The notes under the pieces: generated by a model
What the model saw: only the letters and a program-made list of their open reading frames with translations
Told to the model about the DNA's origin: nothing
Databases searched by the model: none
Translations under genes and position numbers: made by a program
Shown: positions 43,941-52,815 of the stretch, one piece after another
Numbering within the stretch: the stretch's first letter is position 1
Layout: each line of letters starts with the position of its first letter
Origin: Trabulsiella odontotermitis
GTDB taxonomy: Bacteria > Pseudomonadota > Gammaproteobacteria > Enterobacterales > Enterobacteriaceae
Length of the DNA: 64,000 nucleotides
NCBI RefSeq assembly: GCF_030053895.1
Contig: NZ_CP125781.1
Location: 2,108,001 to 2,172,000 of the forward strand
Reading direction: 5' to 3'

Positions 43941-43961
43941 CCGGCCGCAGAGCGCGGCCGG
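43941..43961. terminator. Strong GC hairpin at the yniB/yciA junction
   Basis: CCGGCCGC, 5-base loop, GCGGCCGG, an 8-bp perfect stem without T-run, in the 34-base gap between convergent yniB and yciA. This is the join between two regions that lie far apart in E. coli. Confidence 0.45.
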
Positions 43962-43968
43962 GAAGGGC

Positions 43969-44367
43969 TTACAGCGGCGGCAACGGACGAGGTTTCCCGT
44001 CGTTGTCGACCGCCACGTAAATAAATAAGGCTTCCGTAGCTTTATAACGCTGACCAATCGGTTCGGACGACACCTTCTTCACCCACACTTCAATGTTAAT
44101 GTTAATCGAGGTGTTGCCGCGTTTGACGCAGCGGGCGTAGCAGCACACCACATCGCCCACGGCGACAGGGCGTAAAAAAGTCATGCCATCGACTCTCACG
44201 GTGACCACGCGACCATGAGCAACTTCTTTCGCCATGATCGCACCGCCGATGTCCATCTGTGACATCAGCCAGCCGCCGAAGATATCGCCATTGGCGTTAG
44301 TGTCTGACGGCATTGCCAGGGTGCGCAGAACGAGTTCGCCCTGCGGCGCGTTAACGATATCGGTCAT
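43969..44367 (-). CDS. yciA: Acyl-CoA thioesterase YciA
   Basis: Hot-dog-fold acyl-CoA thioesterase of broad specificity. 132 aa, as in E. coli. Conserved GDIFGGWLMSQMDIGGAIMA holds the catalytic aspartate, with RVDGMTFLRPVAVGDVV and NINIEVWVKK. Shares its first base with the stop of yciB. In E. coli tonB lies beyond its 3' end. Confidence 0.96.
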   Translation of the reverse strand: MTDIVNAPQGELVLRTLAMPSDTNANGDIFGGWLMSQMDIGGAIMAKEVAHGRVVTVRVDGMTFLRPVAVGDVVCCYARCVKRGNTSININIEVWVKKVSSEPIGQRYKATEALFIYVAVDNDGKPRPLPPL

Positions 44368-44903
44368 TATTGCTCATCCTGCGGCATATGACGGTAAATG
44401 TAGACACCGCTCAACAGCGTAAACACCAGCGTCAGCGCCGTCAGGCCAAACACTTTGAAGTTTACCCAGATGTTCTGCGGCAGCCAGAACGCGATATAAA
44501 TATTCGCCAGCCCGCAGAGAATAAAGAACACCGCCCAGGCAATGTTAAGCCGGGACCATATCGCTTCCGGCAGGCTGATTTCTTTCCCCAGCATGCGCTG
44601 GATCAGCGGTTTTTTCATTATCCACTGGCTGATCAACAACGCGCCCGCGAACAGGGCGTAAATCACCGTCACTTTCCATTTAATAAATTCATCGTTATGG
44701 AAGAACAGCGTCAGACCGCCAAACACCGCCACCAGCACAAAGGTGACCAGCGCCATTTTTTCGATTTTACGAAAGCGCACCCAGCTGTAAATCAGCACCA
44801 CGGCGGTGGCGATAATCAGCGCCGTGGTGGCGGCATAGATGTCGTACATTTTGTAGAAGGCAAAAAATACGACTAACGGTAAAAAATCCAGAAACTGCTT
44901 CAT
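44367..44903 (-). CDS. yciB: Inner-membrane septation-related protein YciB (IspA family)
   Basis: 178 aa polytopic membrane protein implicated in envelope integrity and septation in Shigella and E. coli. MKQFLDFLPLVVFFAFYKMY is the family start; FHNDEFIKWKVTVIYALFAG and LNIAWAVFFILCGLANIYI are further helices. Five transmembrane segments. Coupled to yciA by a 1-base overlap. Confidence 0.94.
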   Translation of the reverse strand: MKQFLDFLPLVVFFAFYKMYDIYAATTALIIATAVVLIYSWVRFRKIEKMALVTFVLVAVFGGLTLFFHNDEFIKWKVTVIYALFAGALLISQWIMKKPLIQRMLGKEISLPEAIWSRLNIAWAVFFILCGLANIYIAFWLPQNIWVNFKVFGLTALTLVFTLLSGVYIYRHMPQDEQ

Positions 44904-44927
44904 ACATCGGTTCCGTTATTCATTCAC

Positions 44928-44944
44928 GGCCCGGTAGCCGGGCC
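44928..44944. terminator. Perfect hairpin between yciC and yciB
   Basis: GGCCCGG, loop TAG, CCGGGCC. No T-run. It lies in the 51-base spacer and may reduce read-through or protect the yciC end; it may also be a REP-type remnant. Confidence 0.4.
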
Positions 44945-44954
44945 TGCAATAAGT

Positions 44955-45698
44955 TTAGTTGCGGATCAGCATATACAGGCGGAACAAATAGACAAGCAAC
45001 ACCGCGGAAATCAGGTTGCTTAACGTGTTCACCACTACGGCACCGATATACGGTGTCAGAACGGCAAAGTCTGCGGCGAAGAGCAGCAGCACGGTTTTCG
45101 CCAGCAGCCAGGCGATCACCGCAGGCGCCACAAGGCGCATATTTGCCCATGCGAGACGAATGCTGCTGCGCATTGACGAAATAATGCCCTGTTTGTCCTG
45201 CACCAGCATGATCGGCGCGAAGGCCAGTACGATAGCCATCAGCACGCCCGGCACGACGACCAGCATTACGCCCATCTGTACCAGAAAGGTGGTGATTAAA
45301 ATCAGCAAAAACAGCTTCGGCAACACCGGCGCGCTGGCGCCAATCGCGCGAAGGGCGCTGACGCGATGCCCGGCGGTAATGAGCTGGATCAGCAACATCA
45401 CGCCACCGGCCAGAATCGCATTACCCACCAACCCGGAAAAGGTCGACGCCGCCGACGCGCGCAGCAGGATTTGCTGCTGCTCCGGTGTCATGCTCTGCAC
45501 CAGTTCGAACAGACCGACGCTGCCCTCAAGGTTATCGCCTTCACGCAGGACAGCGAGTTGCTCATCGCTGGGAGAAAACGCATGGCCAAGCACTACCGTG
45601 ATAAATGCGCACAACAATGCAATCAGTAAAATCGTAACGAACTGATTACGAAAAAAATTACCCGTGTCACGGTAAACGGACTTCGCCGTGATAGACAT
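44955..45698 (-). CDS. yciC: UPF0259-family inner-membrane protein YciC
   Basis: 247 aa from ATG 45698, equal to E. coli; upstream codons in the frame are not part of the family. MSITAKSVYRDTGNFFRNQF, six hydrophobic helices (VTILLIALLCAFITVVLGH, VGNAILAGGVMLLIQLI, FLVQMGVMLVVVPGVLMAI), end FRLYMLIRN. Function unknown, envelope-related with yciB. Confidence 0.94.
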   Translation of the reverse strand: MSITAKSVYRDTGNFFRNQFVTILLIALLCAFITVVLGHAFSPSDEQLAVLREGDNLEGSVGLFELVQSMTPEQQQILLRASAASTFSGLVGNAILAGGVMLLIQLITAGHRVSALRAIGASAPVLPKLFLLILITTFLVQMGVMLVVVPGVLMAIVLAFAPIMLVQDKQGIISSMRSSIRLAWANMRLVAPAVIAWLLAKTVLLLFAADFAVLTPYIGAVVVNTLSNLISAVLLVYLFRLYMLIRN

Positions 45699-45723
45699 GC
45701 ACTCTCCTTGAGTATGACAGGTG

Positions 45724-46128
45724 TTAATGAGGCGGTGATTGTAACTCAGAAGAGGCCAGCGTGGCAGCATCAAGACCTGTATGGAAAGGCATATCTTTGT
45801 AAAGAGGGGGTAAGCCGTAGCGAGCACGCGCGCGGTTACAGGCATCGTTCTCTTCGCCATTTTCACCGGAACGCGCAAATTCGCGGCACGGCGATGGTCG
45901 GTTTTCATAGATGGAACAACTGACGTGGTTACCAACCTCACCTGACAGCGCAGTACAGCGACATTGTCGGTTGTTCGTGCCGCTCATGCAGCACAGGAAA
46001 GGGGTCAGGGGTTCCGTCAGGGATGTGGGGACACAGCCGCCCGCATCGTCGGCTTCAGCCCAGTAAAAGGAGACACGAAAATACGCACAACAGGCACCGC
46101 ATGTCATGCACGGATTCAACTCGCTCAT
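45724..46128 (-). CDS. YkgJ-family cysteine-cluster protein
   Basis: 134 aa cytoplasmic protein with a metal-binding cysteine cluster at its start (MSELNPCMTCGACCAYF, the CxxCxxCC motif) and further cysteines in FLCCMSG, RQCRCTALSG, HVSCSIYENRPSPC and NDACNRAR. Probably binds zinc or iron-sulfur; no reaction is known. RBS AGGTGAG is ideally placed. E. coli K-12 does not have it between yciC and ompW. Confidence 0.8.
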   Translation of the reverse strand: MSELNPCMTCGACCAYFRVSFYWAEADDAGGCVPTSLTEPLTPFLCCMSGTNNRQCRCTALSGEVGNHVSCSIYENRPSPCREFARSGENGEENDACNRARARYGLPPLYKDMPFHTGLDAATLASSELQSPPH

Positions 46129-46289
46129 AACTCACCTGATAAAAAACGCATCAACATAAATTGTCGTTAGCTAAAGTAGCCAGCAGACATCTCCACTGCA
46201 AGCAGGCAACAGAAAAAAATCCGCAACCGCAGGAAAAGCTTAAATTTGATATGAATAGCATTTCAATCATCGAATGCTGTTTCTAAAAA

Positions 46290-46348
46290 TTAATCTGGAT
46301 CAATGAATGTTAAATCTTAGCATTTAATGTGATCTGTGTTGGATCACA
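46290..46348 (+). promoter_or_regulatory. ompW promoter: FNR-like site, -10, and a TGTGATC/GATCACA dyad
   Basis: TTAATCTGGATCAA (46290-46303) is one base off the FNR consensus TTGAT-N4-ATCAA. TTTAAT at 46323-46328 would be the -10, with a start at about 46335-46338, putting the FNR box near -41, the activating position. A perfect dyad TGTGATC-N7-GATCACA at 46328-46348 covers the start itself. FNR activation of ompW is known in E. coli; the dyad's protein is unknown. Confidence 0.5.
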
Positions 46349-46405
46349 GATACCCAAATATGAGTATATTTGCCGCGCAGGTAAAACCATAACGAGGGTA
46401 AGGAT

Positions 46406-47044
46406 ATGAAGAAATTAGCTGTGGCGGCACTGGTTTTAAGCACGCTTTCTGCTGGCGGGGCATGGGCGCATGAAGAAGGGGAGTTCTTTATTCGCGCAGG
46501 TAGTGCAACCGTACGACCAACGGAAGGCTCGGATAACGTTCTCGGCTCGCTTGGTGGGTTCAATGTTAACAACAATACCCAGTTGGGCTTAACTTTCACT
46601 TATATGGCAACGGAAAACATCGGTATTGAGTTGCTGGCAGCAACGCCGTTCCGCCATAAAGTGGGTACCGGCCCGACCGGCACTATCGCGACGGTGCATC
46701 ATCTGCCGCCAACCTTAATGGCGCAGTGGTATTTTGGTGATGCAAGCAGTCAGTGGCGTCCGTACGTGGGTGCAGGTATTAACTACACCATGTTCTTTGA
46801 TGAAAAATTCAATGATACCGGTAAAGACGCTGGCCTGAGCGACCTGAGTCTGGACAACTCCTGGGGTGCTGCGGGGCAGGTGGGGCTTGATTACCTCATC
46901 AACCGCGACTGGCTGTTGAATATGTCCGTCTGGTATATGGATATCGACACCGATGTGAAATTTAAGGCCGGTGGCGCGAATCAGACCGTCAGCACGCGTC
47001 TGGATCCGTGGGTGTTTATGTTCTCTGCGGGTTACCGCTTCTAA
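46406..47044 (+). CDS. ompW: Outer-membrane porin OmpW
   Basis: Eight-stranded outer-membrane beta-barrel, a receptor for colicin S4, linked to small hydrophobic compound uptake and stress. 212 aa, as in E. coli. Signal peptide to AWA, mature start HEEGEFFIRAGSATVRPTEG; barrel strands LGLTFTYMATENIGIELLAA, WYFGDASSQWRPYVGAG and the C-terminal aromatic FSAGYRF. RBS GAGGGTAAGG. Terminator follows. Confidence 0.97.
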   Translation: MKKLAVAALVLSTLSAGGAWAHEEGEFFIRAGSATVRPTEGSDNVLGSLGGFNVNNNTQLGLTFTYMATENIGIELLAATPFRHKVGTGPTGTIATVHHLPPTLMAQWYFGDASSQWRPYVGAGINYTMFFDEKFNDTGKDAGLSDLSLDNSWGAAGQVGLDYLINRDWLLNMSVWYMDIDTDVKFKAGGANQTVSTRLDPWVFMFSAGYRF

Positions 47045-47068
47045 TTCCCTCGCGAAAAATACTGCTGA

Positions 47069-47105
47069 ACAACTGGCCCTCTGCGGCCAGTTGTTGTTTT
47101 TTTAT
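47069..47105 (+). terminator. Terminator of ompW
   Basis: AACTGGCC, loop of 6, GGCCAGTT, then GTTGTTTTTTT. 26 bases after the ompW stop. Confidence 0.88.
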
Positions 47106-47468
47106 TATCTGTAACAAACATTGCCGCTTTTCACATCCCCGTCAGGATCATTTCCGTTACGTTTCCGGCCTGCGTGACATTACCTTCATGTTAATGACAC
47201 AACACGGGGTTAACGTAATTAAAGGACTCAGCCTCACGCTGTAGTCACCCCCTGGTCTCCCTTATTTTATCTTAAATCGTGGTAGTTGTTTTAAATCAAC
47301 ACGTTAGCCTTTTCCCGGCACAGCGCAGAGATGAGAAAAAATCAGGAAATATAAAATCAAATCACTATGGGTTCGCCAGGTGTTGCGCTACGTTAGCCAC
47401 TCCCGACGGAAGGGAATATCAGGCGACATAACGCCGGAATAACAACTAAAAGGGTTTGATAAATCACT
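47106..47468. other. Gene-free interval between ompW and a small frame
   Basis: About 360 bases in which E. coli carries yciE, yciF and yciG. I see no frame of substance, only an AATCACTATGG motif (47359-47370) repeated at the start of the next small frame. Some AT-rich stretches could be promoters, but none matches well. Confidence 0.5.
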
Positions 47469-47666
47469 ATGGCTGAATCTATGTTACTGAGCAGAATTGC
47501 AACCTGTAACTGCATTGCAAAACTCGAATTACTGCATACGCTGATTTGCAGGAATATCCCGGCGAAAGATCGCGGGCAGTATATTCTGGCGCTGAACAAC
47601 CGCCACGATGAGCTGGCGAGCATCATTTATTACGAAAGAGACTACATTGACCTCGAAACCTATTGA
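47469..47666 (+). CDS. Possible small protein (65 aa), unrecognised
   Basis: Frame MAESMLLSRIATCNCIAKLE... to IDLETY*, charged and helix-like, without signal peptide. No homolog recognised. Against it: the only purine-rich stretch upstream (AAAAGGG) is about 14 bases from the ATG, and a second possible start (47481) has none. For it: it is convergent with trp and its end stands just before the trp terminator, with no other use of this stretch. Call it hypothetical. Confidence 0.35.
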   Translation: MAESMLLSRIATCNCIAKLELLHTLICRNIPAKDRGQYILALNNRHDELASIIYYERDYIDLETY

Positions 47667-47668
47667 GG

Positions 47669-47697
47669 CCAAAAAAAAGCCCGCACGATGTGCGGGC
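47669..47697 (-). terminator. trp operon terminator (trp t)
   Basis: On the minus strand GCCCGCAC, loop ATC, GTGCGGGC, then eight Ts. It is 150 bases downstream of trpA, further than in E. coli. The spacer 47698-47845 also contains a long hairpin (CTGAATA ... TATTCAG around TGAG/CTCA, 47732-47764) and an AT-rich one (GAGAAA ... TTTCTC). Confidence 0.85.
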
Positions 47698-47845
47698 AAG
47701 TCATACTGGAAGCAATGTGAGCAATGTCGTACTGAATACCTGAGTGATTCGCTCAACTATTCAGTAATGAGAAAGATAATATTTCTCATCTAAGATATCA
47801 ACCCCAACTTTATTGCGGGTGCTTACCTTGCTCACACTTCTGTCC

Positions 47846-48655
47846 TCACGCCCGGGCGGTGGCGGCTTTCATGTTCCGAACAAACGCTTTCAGCTCATCC
47901 AGCATCGCCGGGTGATTGTCGACGTTTTTCTCAATGATTTTGACAATAGCCGAGCCGGAAATCGCCCCGGCGGCGCCAGCGCCAATGGCGGCGGTGACCT
48001 GATCCGGCGATGAAATCCCGAACCCCTGTAACGGTGGTGCCGCGTGGTATTCGGTCAGTTTTTCCACCAGATGATGCAGCGGTAACGCCGCGCGGTTTTC
48101 GGCGCCGGTAACCCCCGCACGTGACAGCAGGTAGGTATAGCCGCGACCGAAGGAGGCAATCTGGCGCAGCAAATCGTCATCGGCATTCGGCGGGCAGATG
48201 AAAATCGGCGCAATATTGTGACGCATCGCCGCCTGGCGAAACTCAGCGGATTCCTCCACCGGCACGTCAGCCACCAGTACTGAATCGACACCCACGCGGG
48301 CGCACTCGGCGTAAAACGCATCAATACCACGGTTAAACACCAGGTTGGCGTACATCAGCAGACCAATCGGAATGGTCGGGTGTTTCTGGCGAATTGCTGC
48401 CAGTAGCTCAAAACATTGCGTCGGGGTGACGCCCGCGGCAAACGCGCGCAGGGTGGCGCTCTGGATGGTCGGGCCATCAGCCAGCGGATCAGAGAACGGG
48501 ATCCCCAGCTCCAGCGCGTCGGCACCGGCTTCAATCAGCGTATCGATGATTTTCAGTGACTGCTCCGGACCCGGATCGCCAAGCGTGACGAAGGGAACAA
48601 ACGCGCCTTCCTTGCGGGCCTTCAGTTGTGCAAACAAAGTGTCATAGCGTTCCAT
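47846..48655 (-). CDS. trpA: Tryptophan synthase alpha subunit
   Basis: Cleaves indole-3-glycerol phosphate to indole and glyceraldehyde-3-phosphate; indole passes to TrpB. 269 aa (E. coli 268) TIM barrel. Catalytic Glu49 and Asp60 lie in ADALELGIPFSDPLADGPT. Its ATG overlaps the trpB stop by 1 base. Last gene of the operon. Confidence 0.97.
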   Translation of the reverse strand: MERYDTLFAQLKARKEGAFVPFVTLGDPGPEQSLKIIDTLIEAGADALELGIPFSDPLADGPTIQSATLRAFAAGVTPTQCFELLAAIRQKHPTIPIGLLMYANLVFNRGIDAFYAECARVGVDSVLVADVPVEESAEFRQAAMRHNIAPIFICPPNADDDLLRQIASFGRGYTYLLSRAGVTGAENRAALPLHHLVEKLTEYHAAPPLQGFGISSPDQVTAAIGAGAAGAISGSAIVKIIEKNVDNHPAMLDELKAFVRNMKAATARA

Positions 48656-49848
48656 CAGATTTCCCCTCGCGCTTTCAGAATATCGTGTACGGTGAAGATG
48701 TCTTTATCTCCACGGCCGGACAGGTTCACCACCAGCAACTGCTCTTTTTCCGGATCGTCGCGCATCATTTTCAGTGCGTGCGCCAGCGCGTGTGACGACT
48801 CCAGCGCCGGGATAATGCCCTCGTGACGGCTCAGGGCTTTGAACGCGTCCAGCGCTTCATCGTCCGTAATAGAGACATACTCCGCGCGACCGATGCTGTT
48901 GAGGTAGGCATGCTGCGGTCCGACGGACGGGAAATCGAGCCCGGCAGAAATGGAGTAAGACTCTTCAATCTGGCCTTCATCGGTCTGCATCATCGGCGAT
49001 TTCATGCCGAAGTAGATCCCTACGCGGCCGTGCTTCAGTGGCGCGCCATGTTCGCCGGTTTCGATACCGTGACCCGCTGGCTCCACGCCAATCAGCCCGA
49101 CGGAGGTTTCATTGATAAAGTCAGCGAACATGCCGATGGCATTAGAGCCGCCGCCAACGCAGGCAATAACCGCATCCGGCAGACGACCTTCTTTCTCCTG
49201 AATCTGTATTTTGGTTTCTTCGCCAATCATGCGCTGGAATTCACGCACGATGGTCGGGAACGGGTGCGGACCTGCCGCGGTGCCGAGCATATAGTGCGCG
49301 TTTTCGTAGCTGCCGGACCAGTCGCGCAGCGCCTCGTTACAGGCATCTTTCAGTGTGGCGGAACCGCTGTACACCGGGATCACTTCAGCACCCATCAGAC
49401 GCATACGGAAGACGTTTGGCGACTGGCGTTCGACGTCTTTCGCGCCCATATAAATGCGGCATTTCAGGCCGAGCAGGGCGCTGGCGAGCGCTGACGCCAC
49501 GCCGTGCTGTCCGGCGCCGGTCTCGGCGATGATTTCGGTTTTGCCCATTCGTTTCGCCAACAGCGCCTGTCCCAGCACCTGGTTGGTTTTGTGCGCGCCG
49601 CCGTGGAGCAGGTCTTCACGCTTCAGGTACAGCGTGGTGTTGGTGCCCGCCGTCAGGTTGCGGCATTTGGTCAGCGCGGTCGGACGACCAGCATAGTTTT
49701 TCAGCAGGTCAGTAAATTCCGCCTGAAACGCCGGATCTTTCTGCGCACTGACAAACGCTTCTTCGAGCTGGCGCAGGGCAGGCATCAGGATCTGCGGCAC
49801 GTACATGCCGCCAAACTCGCCGAAATACGGGTTAAGTAAAGTGCTCAT
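48655..49848 (-). CDS. trpB: Tryptophan synthase beta subunit
   Basis: PLP enzyme joining indole and serine. 397 aa, as in E. coli. PLP lysine Lys87 in LLHGGAHKTNQVLGQ; phosphate-binding CVGGGSNAIGMF; ETGAGQHGVASAL. Start 49848; 9 bases after trpC. Overlaps trpA by 1 base. Confidence 0.97.
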   Translation of the reverse strand: MSTLLNPYFGEFGGMYVPQILMPALRQLEEAFVSAQKDPAFQAEFTDLLKNYAGRPTALTKCRNLTAGTNTTLYLKREDLLHGGAHKTNQVLGQALLAKRMGKTEIIAETGAGQHGVASALASALLGLKCRIYMGAKDVERQSPNVFRMRLMGAEVIPVYSGSATLKDACNEALRDWSGSYENAHYMLGTAAGPHPFPTIVREFQRMIGEETKIQIQEKEGRLPDAVIACVGGGSNAIGMFADFINETSVGLIGVEPAGHGIETGEHGAPLKHGRVGIYFGMKSPMMQTDEGQIEESYSISAGLDFPSVGPQHAYLNSIGRAEYVSITDDEALDAFKALSRHEGIIPALESSHALAHALKMMRDDPEKEQLLVVNLSGRGDKDIFTVHDILKARGEI

Positions 49849-49857
49849 TATTGCTCC

Positions 49858-51216
49858 TTAATATGCGCGCAGCGTCTGGAAAACCGAGGCCAGTTTGCTG
49901 GCATCTTTAATACCCGGTTGCGACTCTACACCTGAATTGAAATCGAGGCCGGCGGCGCCGCTTTTAGCGGCTTCCACGCAGTTATCGGGGCCCAGACCGC
50001 CCGCCAGCAATACGTTGCTGAGATCGGCGCCGCTGAGCAATGACCAGTCAAAACGCTCACCTGTGCCGCCCTGACCGTTGTCGAACAGGTATTTATCGAC
50101 ATGGTTCAGATCACGAGCGGGCAGGGTGTCGCCGACGCTGAGCGCTTTCCAGATTTGCACCTGTTCCGGTAATGTTGCGCGCAGCGCGTTGATGTAAGCC
50201 TGGTTTTCCTCGCCGTGTAACTGCACAGCGGCCAGGTTGAGCGCAGTGGCTTTAGCGACCACGTCATCAATGGTGGCGTTGCGGAACACCCCGACATAAC
50301 GCAGCGGCGCCGCATTAATGACTTCGCGCGCCTGGGCGTCGTTCACGACACGGGGCGATGAGGCGACAAAAATCAGCCCACCGTAAATGGCGCCCGCTTC
50401 GTATGCCGCCTGGGCATCCTGCGCGCGGGTCAGCCCGCAGACTTTATTTTCGCCCAGCAACACGCGGCGCACCGCGGCACTGAGATCGTCATGGGACATC
50501 AGCGCCGAGCCAATCAGAAACCCGTTGGCGAAATGGCTCAGCTCGCGAACCTGGGCGTAGGTATTGATGCCGGATTCGCTGATCACCGTTACGCCGTGGC
50601 CCAGACGCGGCGCCAGCTGGCGGGTACGGTTGAGATCGATAGAGAGATCGCGCAGGTCGCGGTTGTTAATACCCACCACTTTCGCGCCGAGCGCCAGGGC
50701 ACGCTCCAGCTCTTCTTCGTTGCTCACTTCGGTCAGCACACCCATATTCAGGCTGTGCGCGACCGCGGCGAGCTGGTGGTATTGCTCGTCATCCAGCACA
50801 GAGAGCATCAGCAGGCAGGCGTCGGCCTGGTAATAGCGCGCCAGGTAAATCTGGTAAGGATCGATAATGAAGTCCTTACACAGAATCGGCTGTGGCGCCA
50901 TGTTGCTGACAATGGGCAGGAAATCAAAGCTGCCCTGAAAGTATTTTTCGTCGGTCAGCACGGAAATTGCCGAGGCATGATGCCGGTAAATACTGGCGAT
51001 ACGCGCCGGGTCGAAATCGTCGCGGAACACCCCTTTCGAAGGCGACGCCTTTTTACACTCCAGAATGAACGCGGTACGCGCCCCCTGCAGCGCGTCATAG
51101 AAGCTGCGTTTGCTGGGGATGATCTCGTTCTGAAACGTTGCCAGCGGCTGCTGTTGTTTACGGGCTTCAACCCAAATTGCTTTGTCGGCAACGATTTTCG
51201 CTAATACGGTCTGCAT
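49858..51216 (-). CDS. trpC: Indole-glycerol-phosphate synthase / phosphoribosylanthranilate isomerase
   Basis: Bifunctional TrpC-TrpF fusion, 452 aa, typical of enterobacteria. N-terminal synthase half: LECKKASPSKGVF, CKDFIIDPYQIYLARYY, VISESGINTYAQVREL; C-terminal isomerase half: NKVCGLTRAQDAQAAYEAGA and LLAGGLGPDNCVEA. MQTVLAK start at 51216 is preferred over the ATG one codon earlier. Confidence 0.96.
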   Translation of the reverse strand: MQTVLAKIVADKAIWVEARKQQQPLATFQNEIIPSKRSFYDALQGARTAFILECKKASPSKGVFRDDFDPARIASIYRHHASAISVLTDEKYFQGSFDFLPIVSNMAPQPILCKDFIIDPYQIYLARYYQADACLLMLSVLDDEQYHQLAAVAHSLNMGVLTEVSNEEELERALALGAKVVGINNRDLRDLSIDLNRTRQLAPRLGHGVTVISESGINTYAQVRELSHFANGFLIGSALMSHDDLSAAVRRVLLGENKVCGLTRAQDAQAAYEAGAIYGGLIFVASSPRVVNDAQAREVINAAPLRYVGVFRNATIDDVVAKATALNLAAVQLHGEENQAYINALRATLPEQVQIWKALSVGDTLPARDLNHVDKYLFDNGQGGTGERFDWSLLSGADLSNVLLAGGLGPDNCVEAAKSGAAGLDFNSGVESQPGIKDASKLASVFQTLRAY

Positions 51217-51219
51217 CAT

Positions 51220-52815
51220 TTACCCTCTTGCCGCGAGTGCGGTCACTCTGTCATACGCTGCACCGCTGCGCAGGACATCAATCACCTGTTGCGCATTGGC
51301 TTTGAGATCGTTGTGGCCATGCAAACGCAGCAGCATTGCAACGTTGGCGGCCACCGCAGCCTCGTGAGCCGCGTCGCCCTTACCTTGTAGCAGACGGGTG
51401 AGAATGTCACGGTTTTCTTCCGGCGTGCCGCCCGCCAGTTGTTCCTGGCGATACGGCGTCAGACCGAAGTCCTCGGCGGTCAGTTGATAGCTGCTGATCT
51501 CGCCATCATTCAGTTCAGCAACGATAGTCGGCGCATGCAAGGAAACTTCATCCATACCGCCGCTGTGCACCACGGCGGCACGCTCGTAACCAAGCACCCG
51601 CAGGGTTTCCGCAATCGGCAGCACCAGTTCAGCGCTGTAGACGCCAATCAGCGCCAGCGGCGGGTGCGCCGGGTTAATCAATGGCCCGAGCACGTTAAAC
51701 AGGGTGCGGGTTTTCAGTTGCTGACGCACCGGCATCGCGTGGCGGAATCCGGTGTGATATTTCGGTGCAAACAGGAAGCAGACGCCCAGCTCATCCAGCG
51801 CTTCGCGGGATTTCTCGGCATTCATATCCAGATTAATGCCGAACGCAGCCAGCAGATCGGACGAACCGGATTTACTGGAAACGCTGCGGTTGCCGTGTTT
51901 CGCCACTTTCAGACCGCAGGCCGCCGCGACAAAAGCGCTGGCAGTAGAAATATTGATGCTGTTGCTGCCGTCGCCGCCGGTGCCAACAATATCCGCAAAC
52001 GGATAATCGGGGCGCGGGAAAGGCGCGGCATTTTCCAGCAGGGCCGTTGCGGCACCGGCAATCTCGTTCGGATGCTCGCCGCGCACTTTCATGCTCACCA
52101 GCACGGCGGCAAGCTGCTCTGGCTTCATCTCGCCACGCACTACGGCCGAGAACAGCTGGTGGCTTTCCTGCTGCGTCAGCGTCTTCGCCTGGTAGAGTTT
52201 TTCCAGAATCGGTTGCAACGTGTTAATTGGCTCCAGCTTCTGCTGCGCCCAGTCCAGCGTCTGCTCCAGCAGGCGCGCGCCGTGGGTGGTCAGAATCGAT
52301 TCCGGGTGGAACTGGAAACCGCAGACGCGATCGGTATCGTGACGCACCGCCATCACCATGCCGCCAAAATGCGCGTTGATGGTCAGCCCGGCCGGAATGT
52401 CACTGCCGACCAGCGAATGGTAACGCGCCACCGGCAGCGGGTTTGGCAGCCCGGCAAACATCGCCTGACTGTCATGCTCAATGCTGGACGCCTTGCCGTG
52501 CAGTATTTCCCCGGCCTGGCCCACATAACCGCCATAGGCTTCAACAATCGCCTGATGGCCGAGACAGATGCCGATAATCGGCAACTTGCCGCGCAGACGG
52601 GTCAGCAGCTCCGGCATGCAACCGGCTTCGGACGGCACGCCCGGCCCCGGCGACAGCATCAGCACCGGATTTTTCATGGTTGCCAGACGGTCAATTAACG
52701 TTTGTGCCGGAACATGGTTACGGTAAATCACCACATTGTGTCCCTTCGAACGCAGCTGATCCGCCAGGTTATAAGTAAACGAATCGATATTATCGAGCAG
52801 CAGAATATCAGCCAT
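51220..52815 (-). CDS. trpD: Anthranilate synthase glutaminase / anthranilate phosphoribosyltransferase
   Basis: Fusion of TrpG (glutamine amidotransferase, residues 1 to about 195) and TrpD. 531 aa as in E. coli. Amidotransferase triad: cysteine in GICLGHQAIVEAYGG, then histidine and glutamate in FQFHPESILTTHG. Transferase part: DIVGTGGDGSNSINISTASA and KHGNRSVSSKSGSSDLLAAF. Start shares a base with trpE stop. Confidence 0.97.
   Translation of the reverse strand: MADILLLDNIDSFTYNLADQLRSKGHNVVIYRNHVPAQTLIDRLATMKNPVLMLSPGPGVPSEAGCMPELLTRLRGKLPIIGICLGHQAIVEAYGGYVGQAGEILHGKASSIEHDSQAMFAGLPNPLPVARYHSLVGSDIPAGLTINAHFGGMVMAVRHDTDRVCGFQFHPESILTTHGARLLEQTLDWAQQKLEPINTLQPILEKLYQAKTLTQQESHQLFSAVVRGEMKPEQLAAVLVSMKVRGEHPNEIAGAATALLENAAPFPRPDYPFADIVGTGGDGSNSINISTASAFVAAACGLKVAKHGNRSVSSKSGSSDLLAAFGINLDMNAEKSREALDELGVCFLFAPKYHTGFRHAMPVRQQLKTRTLFNVLGPLINPAHPPLALIGVYSAELVLPIAETLRVLGYERAAVVHSGGMDEVSLHAPTIVAELNDGEISSYQLTAEDFGLTPYRQEQLAGGTPEENRDILTRLLQGKGDAAHEAAVAANVAMLLRLHGHNDLKANAQQVIDVLRSGAAYDRVTALAARG

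Noticed and set aside
51439..52698. 419-codon frame opposite trpD
   Set aside because: Antisense shadow of a conserved enzyme; arginine/histidine-rich translation without motifs.
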